Notes: generated by a model from the letters alone, not told the origin. A stretch of DNA of 24,791 nucleotides from Glomus cerebriforme (GCA_003550305.1 QKYT01000799.1:1479-26269), one strand, 5' to 3'; counted from the first letter of the stretch, positions 1-9,948 are shown. A program made the numbers and translations.

Positions 1-347
1 TATAATATCACAGATATTTATCGATATTTATCTGAATACGTTAATTATCGATATTTTTATTATAATAAATAATGATAAATAACTGCATTGTCAACTAACC
101 TTATGATTAATTAATGTATTCAGATAAATATCATTATAATATCACAGATATTTATCGATATTTATCTGAATANGTTAATTATCGATATTTTTATTATGAT
201 AAATAACGATAAATAACTGCATCATCAACTAACCTCATGATTAATTAACGTATTCAGATAAATATCATTATAATATCACAGATATTTATCGATATTTATC
301 TGANTACGTTAATTATCAATATTTTTATTATGATAAATAACGATAAA
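1..347. repeat. 134-bp tandem repeat array, 2.6 units
   Basis: Units start at 1, 135 and 269, a constant period of 134 bp. The third unit stops near 347. Units differ by only a few transitions and two N calls. Each unit contains an internal inverted pair, ATTTATCTGAATACGTTAAT and a later near reverse complement ending ATTCAGATAAAT, so a single unit could fold or derive from a terminal-inverted-repeat element. The array probably continues left of the window. No coding potential is seen. Confidence 0.9.
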
Positions 348-388
348 GAGATATATATTGCTATATATCTCCTGAAAAAATTTTCTGA
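332..388. repeat. Hairpin-bearing repeat end, copy 1
   Basis: A block starting GATAAATAACGATAAA is followed by a hairpin at 348-371 with 10-bp arms (GAGATATATA / TATATATCTC) and a 4-nt loop, then an A-run and TTTTCT. The same block recurs in the same orientation at 1116-1172. It may be the end of a dispersed element. Confidence 0.6.
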
Positions 389-1115
389 TGTTGTCTAGTT
401 AAGACTTCTGGCACCATAGCAAAAATAAATTTATCAATAATAATGAAGATGAAGAAGAGCCATCCAAAAATAAAATGATATTTAATAATACAAGTTTTAA
501 AATATACAATAAATTATTTGATTAATAACAAATAATCCTTTGTATTTATTTTATTATATAGAATATTATATAAAATAATGTAAAACTAAACTAAACAAAC
601 TAAATGAAAAAAATGTAGTGATAAAATAAGAAAAAAAATGTTAAGCGATAAAAATAAAAAATATATTAAGCGATAAGTGATAAAAATAAGAAAAAATATA
701 AGTAGTAAAAATAAAAAATAAAAATAAAAATAAAAAAATAATAATTATAATCATTTTTCCAACTGAAGAAAATTTAAACGGGAGCTTAAATCAAAAAGTA
801 ATGAAATTGCAAATGATATTAAACTTAAAACTTAATTCAGAAATAGAACAAATTAAAATAATTACTATTCTTTATAAAATACTATGTTTATTATATTGGT
901 TAAATTTCAATTTTTATCATTTGTATTTCTTATCATTCAGGTTATTTATCATTAGCATATTTATTGGTGTTTATTGAATTTGATGTTTATCATTTAAATA
1001 TTTACCAATATTTATCATTTAGGTTAAAATCTGATGTTTTATCATTATTTATCACATTGAATTCACTTGATAAGTGCAATTATTATTGATATATGTCACA
1101 TATTATAATTAATAT

Positions 1116-1172
1116 GATAAATAACAATAAAGAGATATATATCACTATATATCTCCCAAAAAAATTTTCTAA
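1116..1172. repeat. Hairpin-bearing repeat end, copy 2
   Basis: Direct copy, about 784 bp downstream, of the block at 332-388. It has the same GATAAATAAC lead, the same arms (hairpin 1132-1155) with a different loop (TCAC instead of TTGC), and the same AAAAATTTTCT tail. The 730 bp between the copies is A-rich simple sequence with TAAAAATAAAAA tracts and GCGATAA motifs around 600-740. No gene is seen there. Confidence 0.6.
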
Positions 1173-1216
1173 TATATTAGCCTTGAATAATTAACTCTAT
1201 TATTAACATAATTCTG

Positions 1217-1445
1217 TTTAGTTTTAGATATTTTCTTTTGTAGGTCTTCATTTTGTTTTAGCTTTGGATATTTTTTTTTGTAAGTCTTCATTTCAACTTA
1301 AATTTGGGCATTTTCTTTTTTTTGTAGATTTTCATTTTAACTTCAGCTTTAGATTTTTTCTTTATAGGTCTTCATTTTATTTTAACTTTAGATATTTTTT
1401 TTTGTATGTCTTTATTTTAATTTCAGCTTTGGATTTTTTTTTTGT
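1217..1445. repeat. T-rich minisatellite, about five imperfect units
   Basis: About five degenerate units of roughly 40-48 bp, each built as (A/G)CTTTGGATATTTT, T-run, GTAGGTCTTCATTTT, AACTTC. Units have drifted in T-run length. The Phe-rich reading frame crossing the array (from 1264) is a by-product of the repeat. 1446-1789 shows no repeat or gene that can be supported. Confidence 0.75.
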
Positions 1446-1799
1446 AATATATATAAAAAATATTAAAAATATTATATTATATATTAAATATTTATTTATA
1501 TTATTAAAAAAGTATGAATATTTACTTGGCCATGGTATCGGTTAATGAAGTTAATTACTCACTGTCTAGCAGCAATTTCATATTTTCCTGAGCTTAAAAT
1601 TTTTTCAAGTAGATTGCATATAAGGTTAACTGCTAGTGAATACCAAAATTTAATAAAAGTTATGATATTTGTGATTGATGAAATAGATAATTTTGTAAAT
1701 AATAATAATCTTATAGAATTGTAAATATAAAGAATTTAGTGAAAGTGACTTGGCAAAATTTAAAGTGGGTAGATGAAAGATTTTATTAAAATTAAAACT

Positions 1800-2488
1800 A
1801 TAGTCATTTCTGAAATTCAATTGGCAAATCCGAAATCTGAAATTCCGTAATTACGTAATTCCGTAATTAATTAACATTTTGTGTAACAATCTGAAATTGA
1901 CATTTTCTCGCGATCTAGTGATCCGATTTTATTGATCTTACCACCATTAAATTTTCTCATTGAGACGAATCTAATGTATGTGTTTCATTTCTCTAGCTTC
2001 GTTATTGACGAAATTAAAATACTATAAACATTTAAAGATTATTGAAGTCGGAGCATGATTTAATGATTAGATTTAAATGAATTTACCATCATTCGATTCA
2101 TCATGATGAGATGATTCTAATGGTAGTAAATTCATATTTCTAGCATTAATATTGACAAAGTTATGATACTATAGATGTTTAATAATTATTGATATCGGAA
2201 CACGATCTAGTAATTGAAATTAAATGATCTTAATACCATTAGAATCNNCATANNGAGACGAATCGAATGGTGNTAANATCATCCAAAANNNATNACTAGA
2301 TNCTGAGTTATTATTTATTAAATTTTCTAAATATAATTCGGCCAAAATTAAGGTTAATTCTGGCCAAATATTTTCGTAATACGAAATTAATTACGGAATT
2401 CGGAATTTTTTTGATGAATTACTTAATAATTACAGAATTACGTAATTACGGATTTCCGTAATACTAAAATAATTTCGGCTACAACTAT
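1800..2488. mobile_element. MITE-like element with inverted ends and 10-bp flanking duplication
   Basis: The left end reads ATAGTCATTTCTGAAATT. The right end read in reverse is ATAGTTGTAGCCGAAATT, and both then run into matching ATTACGTAATTCCGTAATT-type sequence, giving imperfect inverted termini of about 70 bp. AATTAAAACT occurs directly outside both ends (1790-1799 and 2489-2498), a probable 10-bp target duplication. About 690 bp long with no transposase ORF, so non-autonomous. Duplications of 8-11 bp point to a Mutator-like or hAT-like mover. The centre (2246-2302) has several N bases. Confidence 0.6.
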
Positions 2489-2814
2489 AATTAAAACTGA
2501 AAATTAAATTACTTAAAATTTTAGGATGCAATATATGGATAGGCAAAAAGTTTGTAATAACTTTTAAATTTATTTCTCCATCTGATCTAAAAGGAGGATT
2601 TGAAAAAAGTTTATGAAAAAAGCATTACTTTTTTAGTAAAAAAAAACATAAAAAAAAACCTTTTAGTATCCTTTTCTTTATTTAAGGGAGATTCAAAAAA
2701 AGGATTAGTCTTACTTCTTATTATCCAGGGAGGCAAAGTCTGCCTAAACAATATTTTATAGACCAGACATTATAACTTTGCCAATAGAAATATTAAATAC
2801 CTTTATTAAACTAA

Positions 2815-3090
2815 AATGAGCACTACAAAAGTGGTAACAGCCAGAGAGGCAAAAGAAACAACAAAACTGACAACCATACAACAAATAATTCTATAGAACT
2901 AGAAAAACAAATTATAGATAAAACATATACTACAAATACAACAAATATAGAACAAGATAAAAATAACAAAAAATTAAAAATAAACAACAACAAAGATCAA
3001 GATGAAAACATGACAGACAACATAACCACACAAAATTTTGAACCTTCATCTTCTACAAATAATATCCCAAATAATAATACTCTTACTTGA
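2815..3090 (+). other. Asn/Thr/Lys-rich ORF remnant, no clear start
   Basis: Open for 91 codons between an in-frame TAA at 2812 and TGA at 3088. The translation is dominated by Asn, Thr, Lys, Gln and Asp (for example KSGNSQRGKRNNKTDNHTTN) and ends in a Ser/Pro/Asn segment. No ATG occurs until about residue 65, and no domain is recognised. Composition would suit the disordered N-terminal part of a retroelement ORF or of a lost gene, but this is a guess. 2499-2814 and 3091-3690 hold nothing else that can be supported. Confidence 0.25.
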
Positions 3091-3751
3091 ATCTTAGAGG
3101 CCTTAATACACAATAAAAACAAAGGGAAACAAACTTTGACGTCATTTAATAACTGTTACATCTAATGCATACATTATTAATATTCCTTTTACTTTTTTTA
3201 GGGATGCCTCCTAGACTTGAATTTTAGACATATATTATATATATTTTATTATTATTACTTAAATGGGAAATGTCTTAGCAAAATGAAGGAATCTAAAGTC
3301 TAAACAAGACTGGAGTCTTTCTTCTCATAAATTGACAATTTTTATGTATTTTCAAGTCATTTGTAACAAGTAAGTATACTTTTGTATATTGTGAAAAATT
3401 TAGAGCCATAATCACGTTCAAGTGGCTTGTGCTTTAAATTTTAAAAGTTTTGTTTTTTACTGCGAATTTTGAGTTTTTGGAAGGGTTTTCTTATTTCAAT
3501 TTAAATGGGAATATTGATTGATTTATTAGTTAGTATTATGATAATTTAAAATTTCCGTTGTTATATATTGAAATTGTGCTAATTTTGGCCAGAATTATAA
3601 TCACGATTTTTGCGATAAAATTGGATTATCAGTTTACTAAAAATAGAATAAAACAACAATCAAAATATCAAATGCATGTACTTCGGAGTTCGGATGTAAC
3701 AGTATTTTTGAATTTTATTTTAAACTGAACGGCTTCCTAGAATGCCTTAGT

Positions 3752-3771
3752 GAAACGTTAGCTAACGTTTC
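3752..3771. repeat. Perfect 20-bp palindrome GAAACGTTAGCTAACGTTTC
   Basis: The sequence equals its own reverse complement over 20 bp. Degenerate versions lie just before the T-rich acceptors of the small-exon gene: GAAACATTTTACTAACGTTTC near 3922, GAAACGTTTACTACCGTTTC near 4448 and GAAACGTATGCTAAC near 4771. The inner CTAAC matches a fungal branch-point core, so it may act in splicing. Confidence 0.7.
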
Positions 3772-3859
3772 GATTTCTTTTTGGCGAAACAATTAATGTT
3801 TCATTACTTTACTTTTTGTAAGTTTTCTTGGACGTCATTTTCAGTTTTTTATTTTGTAG

Positions 3860-4838
3860 ATCCCGAAGGTACTGTATTTATTTAACTTCGAAATTTATTT
3901 ATTTTTTTTTTTTAAAAAAAAGAAACATTTTACTAACGTTTCTATTCTTTTTTTTAGGTTCTTCTTTGGAGTCTTTGGATGGACGGAATCGGTAAGTTCG
4001 TCCGATATTTTTTTTCTTGTATGTACTTCTTTAAGAACCTCTTTAACTTTTATTAACGGCTGTTTTTTCTTCTCTCTAGGTTCTTCGACGTTGGAATCAG
4101 GTACGGAGTTTATTTTCAGAAGGTAATGTTTTTTTTTTGTTTTTTTTTGTCTTTTGTCCGTTTTTCTTTTACTTTTTATTAAAAGCTTATTTTTCTTTCT
4201 TTTAGATTCTTTTTAGTAGATTTAGACAGAATTTCGCAATATGCACTTGAAATCTTTTTTTCTTCTATTACTTTTTTAACAAAACGTTATGAAACAAAAG
4301 TATTTGAATTGTATTTGAAATCCGCTGTTGCAGGATGTATTGAAGGACAATATAATTTAGTTTATTGCTTTAATTACGGTACGTTTCTTTACTTGAACTT
4401 AGGTATTAAAGCGAGGAGGGGCATTCTTTGTATTTTAGTTATTTCAAGAAACGTTTACTACCGTTTCTCTTTATTTTTTTGTAGGACTTCCGGTTCGATT
4501 TACGACCTTGAAATCCTGGTAAGTTTTTGAAGGCATTCGAAAACTTTAAAAAAAATTATTTATATATATTTTCTTTCTTTTTTTTGTAGGTCTTCGATGA
4601 CTCCGGATTTGGGAGTAAGTTTCGAAGTCACTTTCTAAAACTTTTTATAAAAAACGTTTTTTATTAACATTTTGCTGTTTTTTTTTGTAGGTTTCGGCTT
4701 CCTGGACACCATTTCAGATGATGCAGGTATTTTTTCCGTGTTCTTTCCAATTTCTTTTGACATTGATCTTTGAAACGTATGCTAACTTTTCTTTTTGCTT
4801 TTTTTTTCGTAGGATTCACTAAATACGGGACTTCTTGA
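3860..4838 (+). CDS. Candidate small-exon gene with a Sel1-like repeat segment (may be a relic)
   Basis: Proposed exons are 3860-3868 (9 nt, weakest), 3958-3991, 4080-4100, 4206 to about 4378, 4485-4518, 4590-4614, 4691-4726 and 4813-4838. Each acceptor follows a long T-run ending TAG, and most donors are GTAAGT, GTACGT or GTAT. Exons 1-4 share one open frame that begins PEGSSLESLDGR. Exon 4 encodes KVFELYLKSAVAGCIEGQYN followed by LVYCFNYG, matching the helix pair of a Sel1-like repeat. The last four exons share a frame reading IYDLEILVFDDSGFG and then GFLDTISDDAGFTKYGTS before TGA. The joint between the two halves is uncertain, because the GTACGT donor leaves phase 1 whereas exon 5 needs phase 2; a GTTTCT donor at 4383 would fit. 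The 5' end is unknown. Sel1 repeats usually occur in tandem as protein-interaction solenoids; one alone suggests truncation. Confidence 0.4.
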
Positions 4839-5328
4839 ACAACTTCTTTTAATAGTTGTTTGTTGAAATCGAATCAATCGGAACAGTACAAATTACTTAA
4901 TTCTTTGCTATTATAATAATTTTCGACTAAATAGAATATTTGATAATCTATTTTGATTTTGATTCTGTACAATTTTAAACTATTAAAAAATCTAATTTAA
5001 TAATTGGACTTTTATAGATAAATTTTTCCCACTGTTGAAAATATGATTTTTTTATAAATTGGATATGAACTTGCAATTTTTTTAATCAATCTTTATAAAT
5101 AACTAAAAAAGGGAAGAAATTTTAATGCAGCAAAAAATACACGATAAATTTATACAACCTAAAAAAATTAAATTAAACAAATAAAAATTATATTTAAAGT
5201 ACGATACAACATAAATAAACCCATATGCTTATCGCATAATTTAATAATGAAAAAAATAAACAAACAAATAAAAATAAAATAAATAAAAATGAAAACAAAT
5301 AAAAATTATAAACAAAAAAAAATAAAAT
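4839..5328. other. Intergenic, 3' flank of the two-span gene
   Basis: AT-rich spacer between two convergent genes. From about 5150 it matches, in reverse orientation, the sequence following the inverted gene fragment at 8793-8975, so it is the duplicated 3' untranslated region of the two-span gene. TTTGTTTAT-type simple repeats make up most of it. Confidence 0.5.
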
Positions 5329-6662
5329 TTAATCTAAGTTAAAATCATCTAATTCGATATCCGAATTATCTGCGTGCCGTCTTCTTATTTCTTCATATTG
5401 TCTTAGAATTTTTTCATTTTTTATTCTTTCTTGGTTGACTTTTTTTAGAAAAGAAGTATCCAAATAATACTCTTGTAATAAATCTTCTACGATTTGGAGC
5501 CTTTTTTCTAGAGAAGAGCCTTCAGGTCTTTTATCGACCCGTTCAACCAATGGGATTCCAGCAGACGACATGTACTTTCTTGCAATAGACCTCTTCAAAC
5601 TTCTTCTGCAAAGTGAACAATTAAAAATGTGACTTTGCGCAAAACCCCTATTGCAAAAAAATAAAATATTAAATTAATATATCATTATATAAATATTTAC
5701 AGTATTTTAAAATAAATAATATTTACTTACCATGGTTTTTGTTTCATTGCTCCAAAAATCAAGTAGAAGAGTCCTGTTATAGCACCAATATAACCTCCGA
5801 TATCGGTTATAAAATCTATAACTAATAAAATTATATTGATATAAATTTAGTATTTTTTTTTTTTAAAAAAAAATCTTTATATACTGTAATACTATACTCA
5901 CAATTATATAAAACTATTTTTTCAGATCTGGCATATACTGGAATTGTACGCGGAGAAATTCTAATTCGAATTTCATTTGGTTTTAATTCAACGGGTAATT
6001 GCCTGATTAGTGTATTTAAATATAATCTCCTTACTAAATACTCATCAGTAATTATTGGTTTAAAAGTAATAAACCAAATTTGTCCAAAATAAAGTGTATA
6101 TTGGCTTGGTTCTAAAATAAAATCCATTTCCGAATCAATATCATATGTATATGATTTATCATGGGAATTAAATTTATAAGAATTAAAAGTCAATAATAGA
6201 TTATTTGGAATACTGAGAGGAGATAAAGGAGACATAAGACTATTTGGATTTGATGTGATATTCAGCCAAGTTGGCTCATCATCAACCAAATTGTACAATA
6301 AATTAACATTTTGACAATTAGGTGTCAATTTGTTAATTGTAGTTTTGGATGGACCGGTAATTATTATTCCATTAGTTATTGGAATTCCGGTACATATATC
6401 CATATTAATTTCCCATCCTATTTTTTAAAAAATTTATTTGCATTTATTTCTAATTTATATCAAATTTTTTAAAAAGTATTTTTTTTTTCTTACCTTCAAA
6501 CACTTCAAAATTAATAACAAGAGAACCTTCATAATTAATTTTTTTAAGATTAAAGTATATATTAGATAAAATTGCTATCATGAATGACGAAGCAAAAAGA
6601 ATTCGAATATATCTGAACCACATTGGTTCAGTTGATCGATATGATGTGAACATTTCGCACAT
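5329..6662 (-). CDS. Two-transmembrane protein with extracellular domain and charged helical tail (364 aa)
   Basis: Four exons, all phases agreeing: 6494-6662, 5902-6417, 5731-5821, 5329-5647. Donors are GTAAGA, GTGAGT and GTAAGT. Residues about 19-38 (IRILFASSFMIAILSNIYF) form a first membrane span. About 190 residues follow with two cysteines (CTG and NCQ) able to form one disulfide. A second span lies at about 236-254, opening DIGGYIGAITG. After it come KPWGF, a CSLC pair and a strongly charged tail predicted helical/coiled-coil (EKRLQIVEDLLQEYYLD, then a Lys/Glu-rich stretch). Short inner N-terminus, outer domain and inner C-tail give the topology of trimeric DEG/ENaC or P2X channels, and the DIGG..G motif at the second span recalls the DEG/ENaC one. 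No ENaC GxS filter and few ectodomain cysteines are seen, so channel function is only a hypothesis. Relics lie at 8533-8792, 9490-9948 and 16028-16100. Confidence 0.8.
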
Positions 6663-6742
6663 TTTGATAGAAAGTAAAAGTACGTTTGTTTGTATGAAAA
6701 GAAAATTAGAAAATGAAGCAAATAATAATATCTCTTAAATAA

Positions 6743-8100
6743 TGTATTGAAGGATGTTTAAAAATTTAATATAAATTTTAGTATTATTTATAATTGCTTA
6801 TTTGATCAACAAAAAAAGGTAACGAACCATTAGGATTTTGCAGAATTTATCGTACTCATTGATGACCTGATGATGATTGACATTATGCACGCACTAATCC
6901 TAATATCAACGGGTCTTCGACCGATATTTTAACGCCTCGTTCAATTTTATACAACTACGATAACAATGACATTTGTTCATATGAAAATTTTACACCTATA
7001 CTAAAAGAATTATCATATGTCAGTTTTTATAGTGTCTTTATATCCAATAATTTCATATCTTAAATTAGAACAAAGAAATATTAAACATGAATTTCGATTT
7101 ATAATTTATTTATATAGTGTCATTTTCATATTGATTCCTATAATAAAAAAATTTTCTGGAAACTCTGGAAACAACTCCGATAAACGATCATTTTTCTATT
7201 TAAATATACAAGTTTTTTTATTTATCTAGCAATAGATAGCAATTATCTTAGTCCTTTCGGGTGATGCTCTTGCAACAACTTTTTGATGAATTTTGCGTAG
7301 AAGACATAAACCTCTTAAGAGATACTTTTAAGATCGTTAAAAGCAATCCCAAAAGCAGGCATCAATTATGGATTTTTTAGCATGATCTGCTTTATTTGCA
7401 AATCTCCGCAGTGGAATCAATGTAAACATTGTTATATTGTAATACATTTATTAACAATGATAATATAAATATATATTTTACATAGCATACAGTATATACA
7501 GTAGGTAAAAAAGGTAATTTATTCATGCGGTGAATATTATTCGACAATGATCCCGATATTTAATGACATGAAAAAATTTTCATTACTAAAAATAACTTTT
7601 TTTTGTTACTGAATAATAATACTATAATTAGGTCATCATTGATAAAATGATAACTTTTTTTGAATATAATAAAAAAGAAAGATTATAAGTTTAGTAAAGA
7701 GTAAAAATATTGGTACATACAAATCTGATTTAGTCAGGTTTATGAGAGTTTGATCTACCAATCAATTTTTTTTTAGCAGCACTAATTATTTGTGTTAAAA
7801 GAAAAACCGTTATCAAGAGATTATGAAATTATTAAACCGAATTATTTTTTTATCGTATAAACACGAAAAGTAAATGTACAAAAAATAAAACAAATTTTCA
7901 TACGCTTTAAAATTAAATTTATTTTTTTTTTAAAAAAAAAAAATGTCCAAAAATTAAAAATTGAGAAAAAAAATTTGAATCTATTGAACATATCCTCGTG
8001 AGCAAGTTGTGTAACAATTATATAACGATATAACAAATATAATAACAAAATATGCACATAATTAACATTTGCATCAACAAGATAATTACGATACTAAGAG
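6743..8100. repeat. Block 1 intergenic segment, direct copy at 9949-11330
   Basis: This run, between the two-span gene and the multi-span relic, repeats in the same order and orientation at 9949-11330 with scattered substitutions and small indels. Shared landmarks are GAACCATTAGGATTTTGCAG, ACGGGTCTTCGACCGATATT, TTAGTCCTTTCGGGTGATGC and TGCACATAATTAACATTT. Two stretches read open in both copies and may be older exons: plus strand 6928-7061 (SYENFTPILKELSYVSFYSV) and minus strand 7243-7317 (ending LLQEHHPKGLR, stop). No intact gene is supported in either copy. Confidence 0.8.
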
Positions 8101-8195
8101 CTGTATTTTTATACCATGTTTAAATTGGAACAAACACGGAATATAAATGGTCTTTATTAATAGCTCTGTTTTCTATTTTTACAAAATTTATCTAG

Positions 8196-8274
8196 TGAAT
8201 TTTCTAAAAAAAAACTAAAGGGATATTGGCTAAATCGTATAAGTTATATTCATAAAACAATTATTAGTCGTTAG
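8196..8274 (+). pseudogene. Relic last exon of the multi-span membrane protein (block 1)
   Basis: After a splice-acceptor-like TCTAG the sequence starts TGAATTTTC, as exon 6 of the intact gene does (12849). It then jumps straight to the C-terminal codons, reading FSKKKLKGYWLNRISYIHKT and ending IISR and TAG at 8272, against FSKEKLKKYWSIHASYINKT in the intact copy. About 90 bp in between, including the acidic tract, is missing; the repeated ATTTTC at the joint suggests a microhomology deletion. Exons 1-5 are absent. The joint also puts the C-terminal codons out of the ancestral frame. Confidence 0.75.
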
Positions 8275-8289
8275 AAAATGTTCTTTTTT

Positions 8290-8532
8290 TTATTTGTTAT
8301 TTGCCGCAGTATTCCAACCCGACCTAAAAAAGGTTAGATTTTAATGTTTAGTCATCAGCCTGCAGTACCCGTGAAATCATTGTTGTAACACATAAACAAA
8401 ACCTATTTATTCATTGACCACGTGATGAAAACATTTAATCCTAATTAGAGCCACAAATGTGTTCGGCCGATACCCCACAGGTTTGTTTCAGGTGGCTCCG
8501 CCGTCCAAAAAACTCGACTTTTCGAGGTCTGT
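8290..8532. other. GC-richer insert between relics, probable transposable-element piece
   Basis: Visibly richer in G and C than its surroundings, with runs such as GTTCGGCCGATACCCCACAG and GGTGGCTCCGCCGTCC. It starts where homology to block 2 ends (just after the multi-span relic) and stops where the inverted two-span fragment begins, so it sits on a rearrangement junction. No reading frame or inverted termini were recognised. Confidence 0.4.
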
Positions 8533-8792
8533 TGTAAGAAAGTACATGTCGTCTGCTGGAATCCCTATTGGTTGAACGGGTCGATAAAAGACCCGAAGGC
8601 TCTTCTCTAGAAAAAAGGCTCCAAATCGTAGAAGATTTATTACAAGAGTATTATTTGGATTATTTGGATACTTCTTTTCTAGAGAAAGTCAGACAAGAAA
8701 GAATAAAAAATGAAAAAATTCTAAGACAATATGAAGAAATAAAAAGGCAGCATGCAGGTAATTCAGATATTGAATTAGATGATTTATCTTAG
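8533..8792 (+). pseudogene. Inverted, frameshifted copy of the last exon of the two-span gene
   Basis: Matches the reverse complement of 5329-5590, the charged C-terminal tail exon, and the similarity runs on through the 3' flank to about 8975. It carries one extra T in ATCCCTATTGG (intact gene ATCCCATTGG), which breaks the frame just before VERVDKRPEGSSLE. A 9-bp tandem duplication gives YLDYLD, and there are several replacements before the TAG at 8790. No membrane-span exons precede it. From the break onward the frame is open, so a short product from a non-ATG or borrowed start cannot be excluded. Confidence 0.75.
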
Positions 8793-8975
8793 ATTTTATT
8801 TTTATTTTTTTTTTTTTGTTTATAATTTTTATTTGTTTATTTTTATTTTTTGTTTGTTTATTTTTTTCATTATTAAATTATCCTCATATATCATGCGATG
8901 AGCACATGAGTTTATTTATATGTATAATTTTTATTGGTTTAATTCAATTTTTTTAGATTAACCCATTTAAACCAT

Positions 8976-9480
8976 TTATAGTAAATTACTTTGTATAATT
9001 AATCATAAATTTTATTAAATAATAATATTGTTGGACGATATATTTATGTTCTTATTTAATTATTACTATAAAAAGTTAATTTATATAAAAAAATTTGTTA
9101 TATTTTTAACCGTGGGAAAAAATTTACCATAATTCTTACTTGGAAAAAATAATGTAGTTATAAAAATTATTTTATTGTAAAAAATTAGTGTAATTATTTT
9201 GTATATTGTATAGCGAAAATAATAGTAAGCTTTCCCTACAAAAAGAAAAAAAAAAACGGTTTTTTTTAAAAGTTTCGGTGTCCAAATCGGAACCGATTTC
9301 CCTACAAAAAGGAAAAAAAGTTAAACCACTATTTTTTAATAGAGTTTCGAAAAAAATTTCACAACTTACCTGTGTTGAAAGTGCATTTACAGTATTTAAC
9401 AAAGTCAATTATTCACGGTCAATGTAAATCTTTGCATAATATAGGGGTCACAAATAAATCAAATATTGTTGTTTATTTCA
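8976..9480. other. AT-rich spacer with a short palindrome and repeated TTTCCCTACAAAAAG
   Basis: No gene supported. TTTCCCTACAAAAAG occurs at 9231 and 9297, and AAATCGGAACCGATTT (9284-9299) has 7-bp inverted arms; both could belong to the end of a dispersed repeat. Open frames on either strand here come from A/T homopolymers and are not convincing. Confidence 0.4.
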
Positions 9481-9489
9481 TGCTCCTCA

Positions 9490-9948
9490 AATCGAAGCTT
9501 CCTATTATAGCACTAATATAACCTCCGATATCGGTTATAAAATCCATAACTAATAAAATTATATTGATATAAATTTAGTATTTTTTTTAAAAAAAAATTA
9601 AGTTTATATAAGGTAATACTATACTCACAAATATATATTTCAAATCTGGCATATGCCGTAATTGAACGCGGAGAAATTCTAATTCAACGGGTAATTGCCT
9701 GATTTGTGTATTTAAATATAATATCTTTACTAAATCCTCATTAGTAATTATTGGTTTAAAAATTATAAATCAAGTTTGTCCAAAATAAAGTGTATATTGG
9801 CTTGGTTCTAAAATAAAATCTATTTCCGAATCAATATCAAATGTATATGATTTATCATGAGAAATGAATTAGAGGAGATAAAGGAGATATAAGACTATTT
9901 GGATTTGATGTGATATTCAGCCAAGATGACTCATAATCAACCAAATGT
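9490..9948 (-). pseudogene. Relic of the two-span membrane protein (block 2)
   Basis: Direct-orientation copy of part of exon 3 and most of exon 2 of the intact gene at 5329-6662, including the second-span codons (CCTCCGATATCGGTTATAAAAT). It has a 22-bp deletion in GAAATTCTAATTC..AACGGG, a larger internal loss near 9868, and ends at CAACCAAAT fused directly to the sequence upstream of the gene (TGTATTGAAGG). Exon 1 with the first span and the 5' part of exon 2 are therefore gone. Not translatable. Confidence 0.85.

Noticed and set aside
1..360. Possible CRISPR array
   Set aside because: Repeats are contiguous 134-bp units without unique spacers, and the genome is evidently eukaryotic.
1264..1545. 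93-codon Phe-rich open frame
   Set aside because: It runs along the T-rich minisatellite. Composition is Phe, Tyr and Ile from T-runs, with no domain or homologue in the window.
7240..7380. Possible small structured RNA (conserved GC-richer stretch with TGATG motifs)
   Set aside because: No convincing snRNA or C/D-box arrangement. Conservation is explained by the block duplication, and a coding relic on the minus strand fits at least as well.
7017..8057. Short frames at 7017-7229 (+) and 7842-8057 (-)
   Set aside because: They are not conserved in the duplicate copy at 9949-11330, where indels break them.
9172..9427. Overlapping open frames on both strands
   Set aside because: They are mirror images over A/T homopolymers and a short palindrome. 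Neither has a protein-like pattern or splice support.
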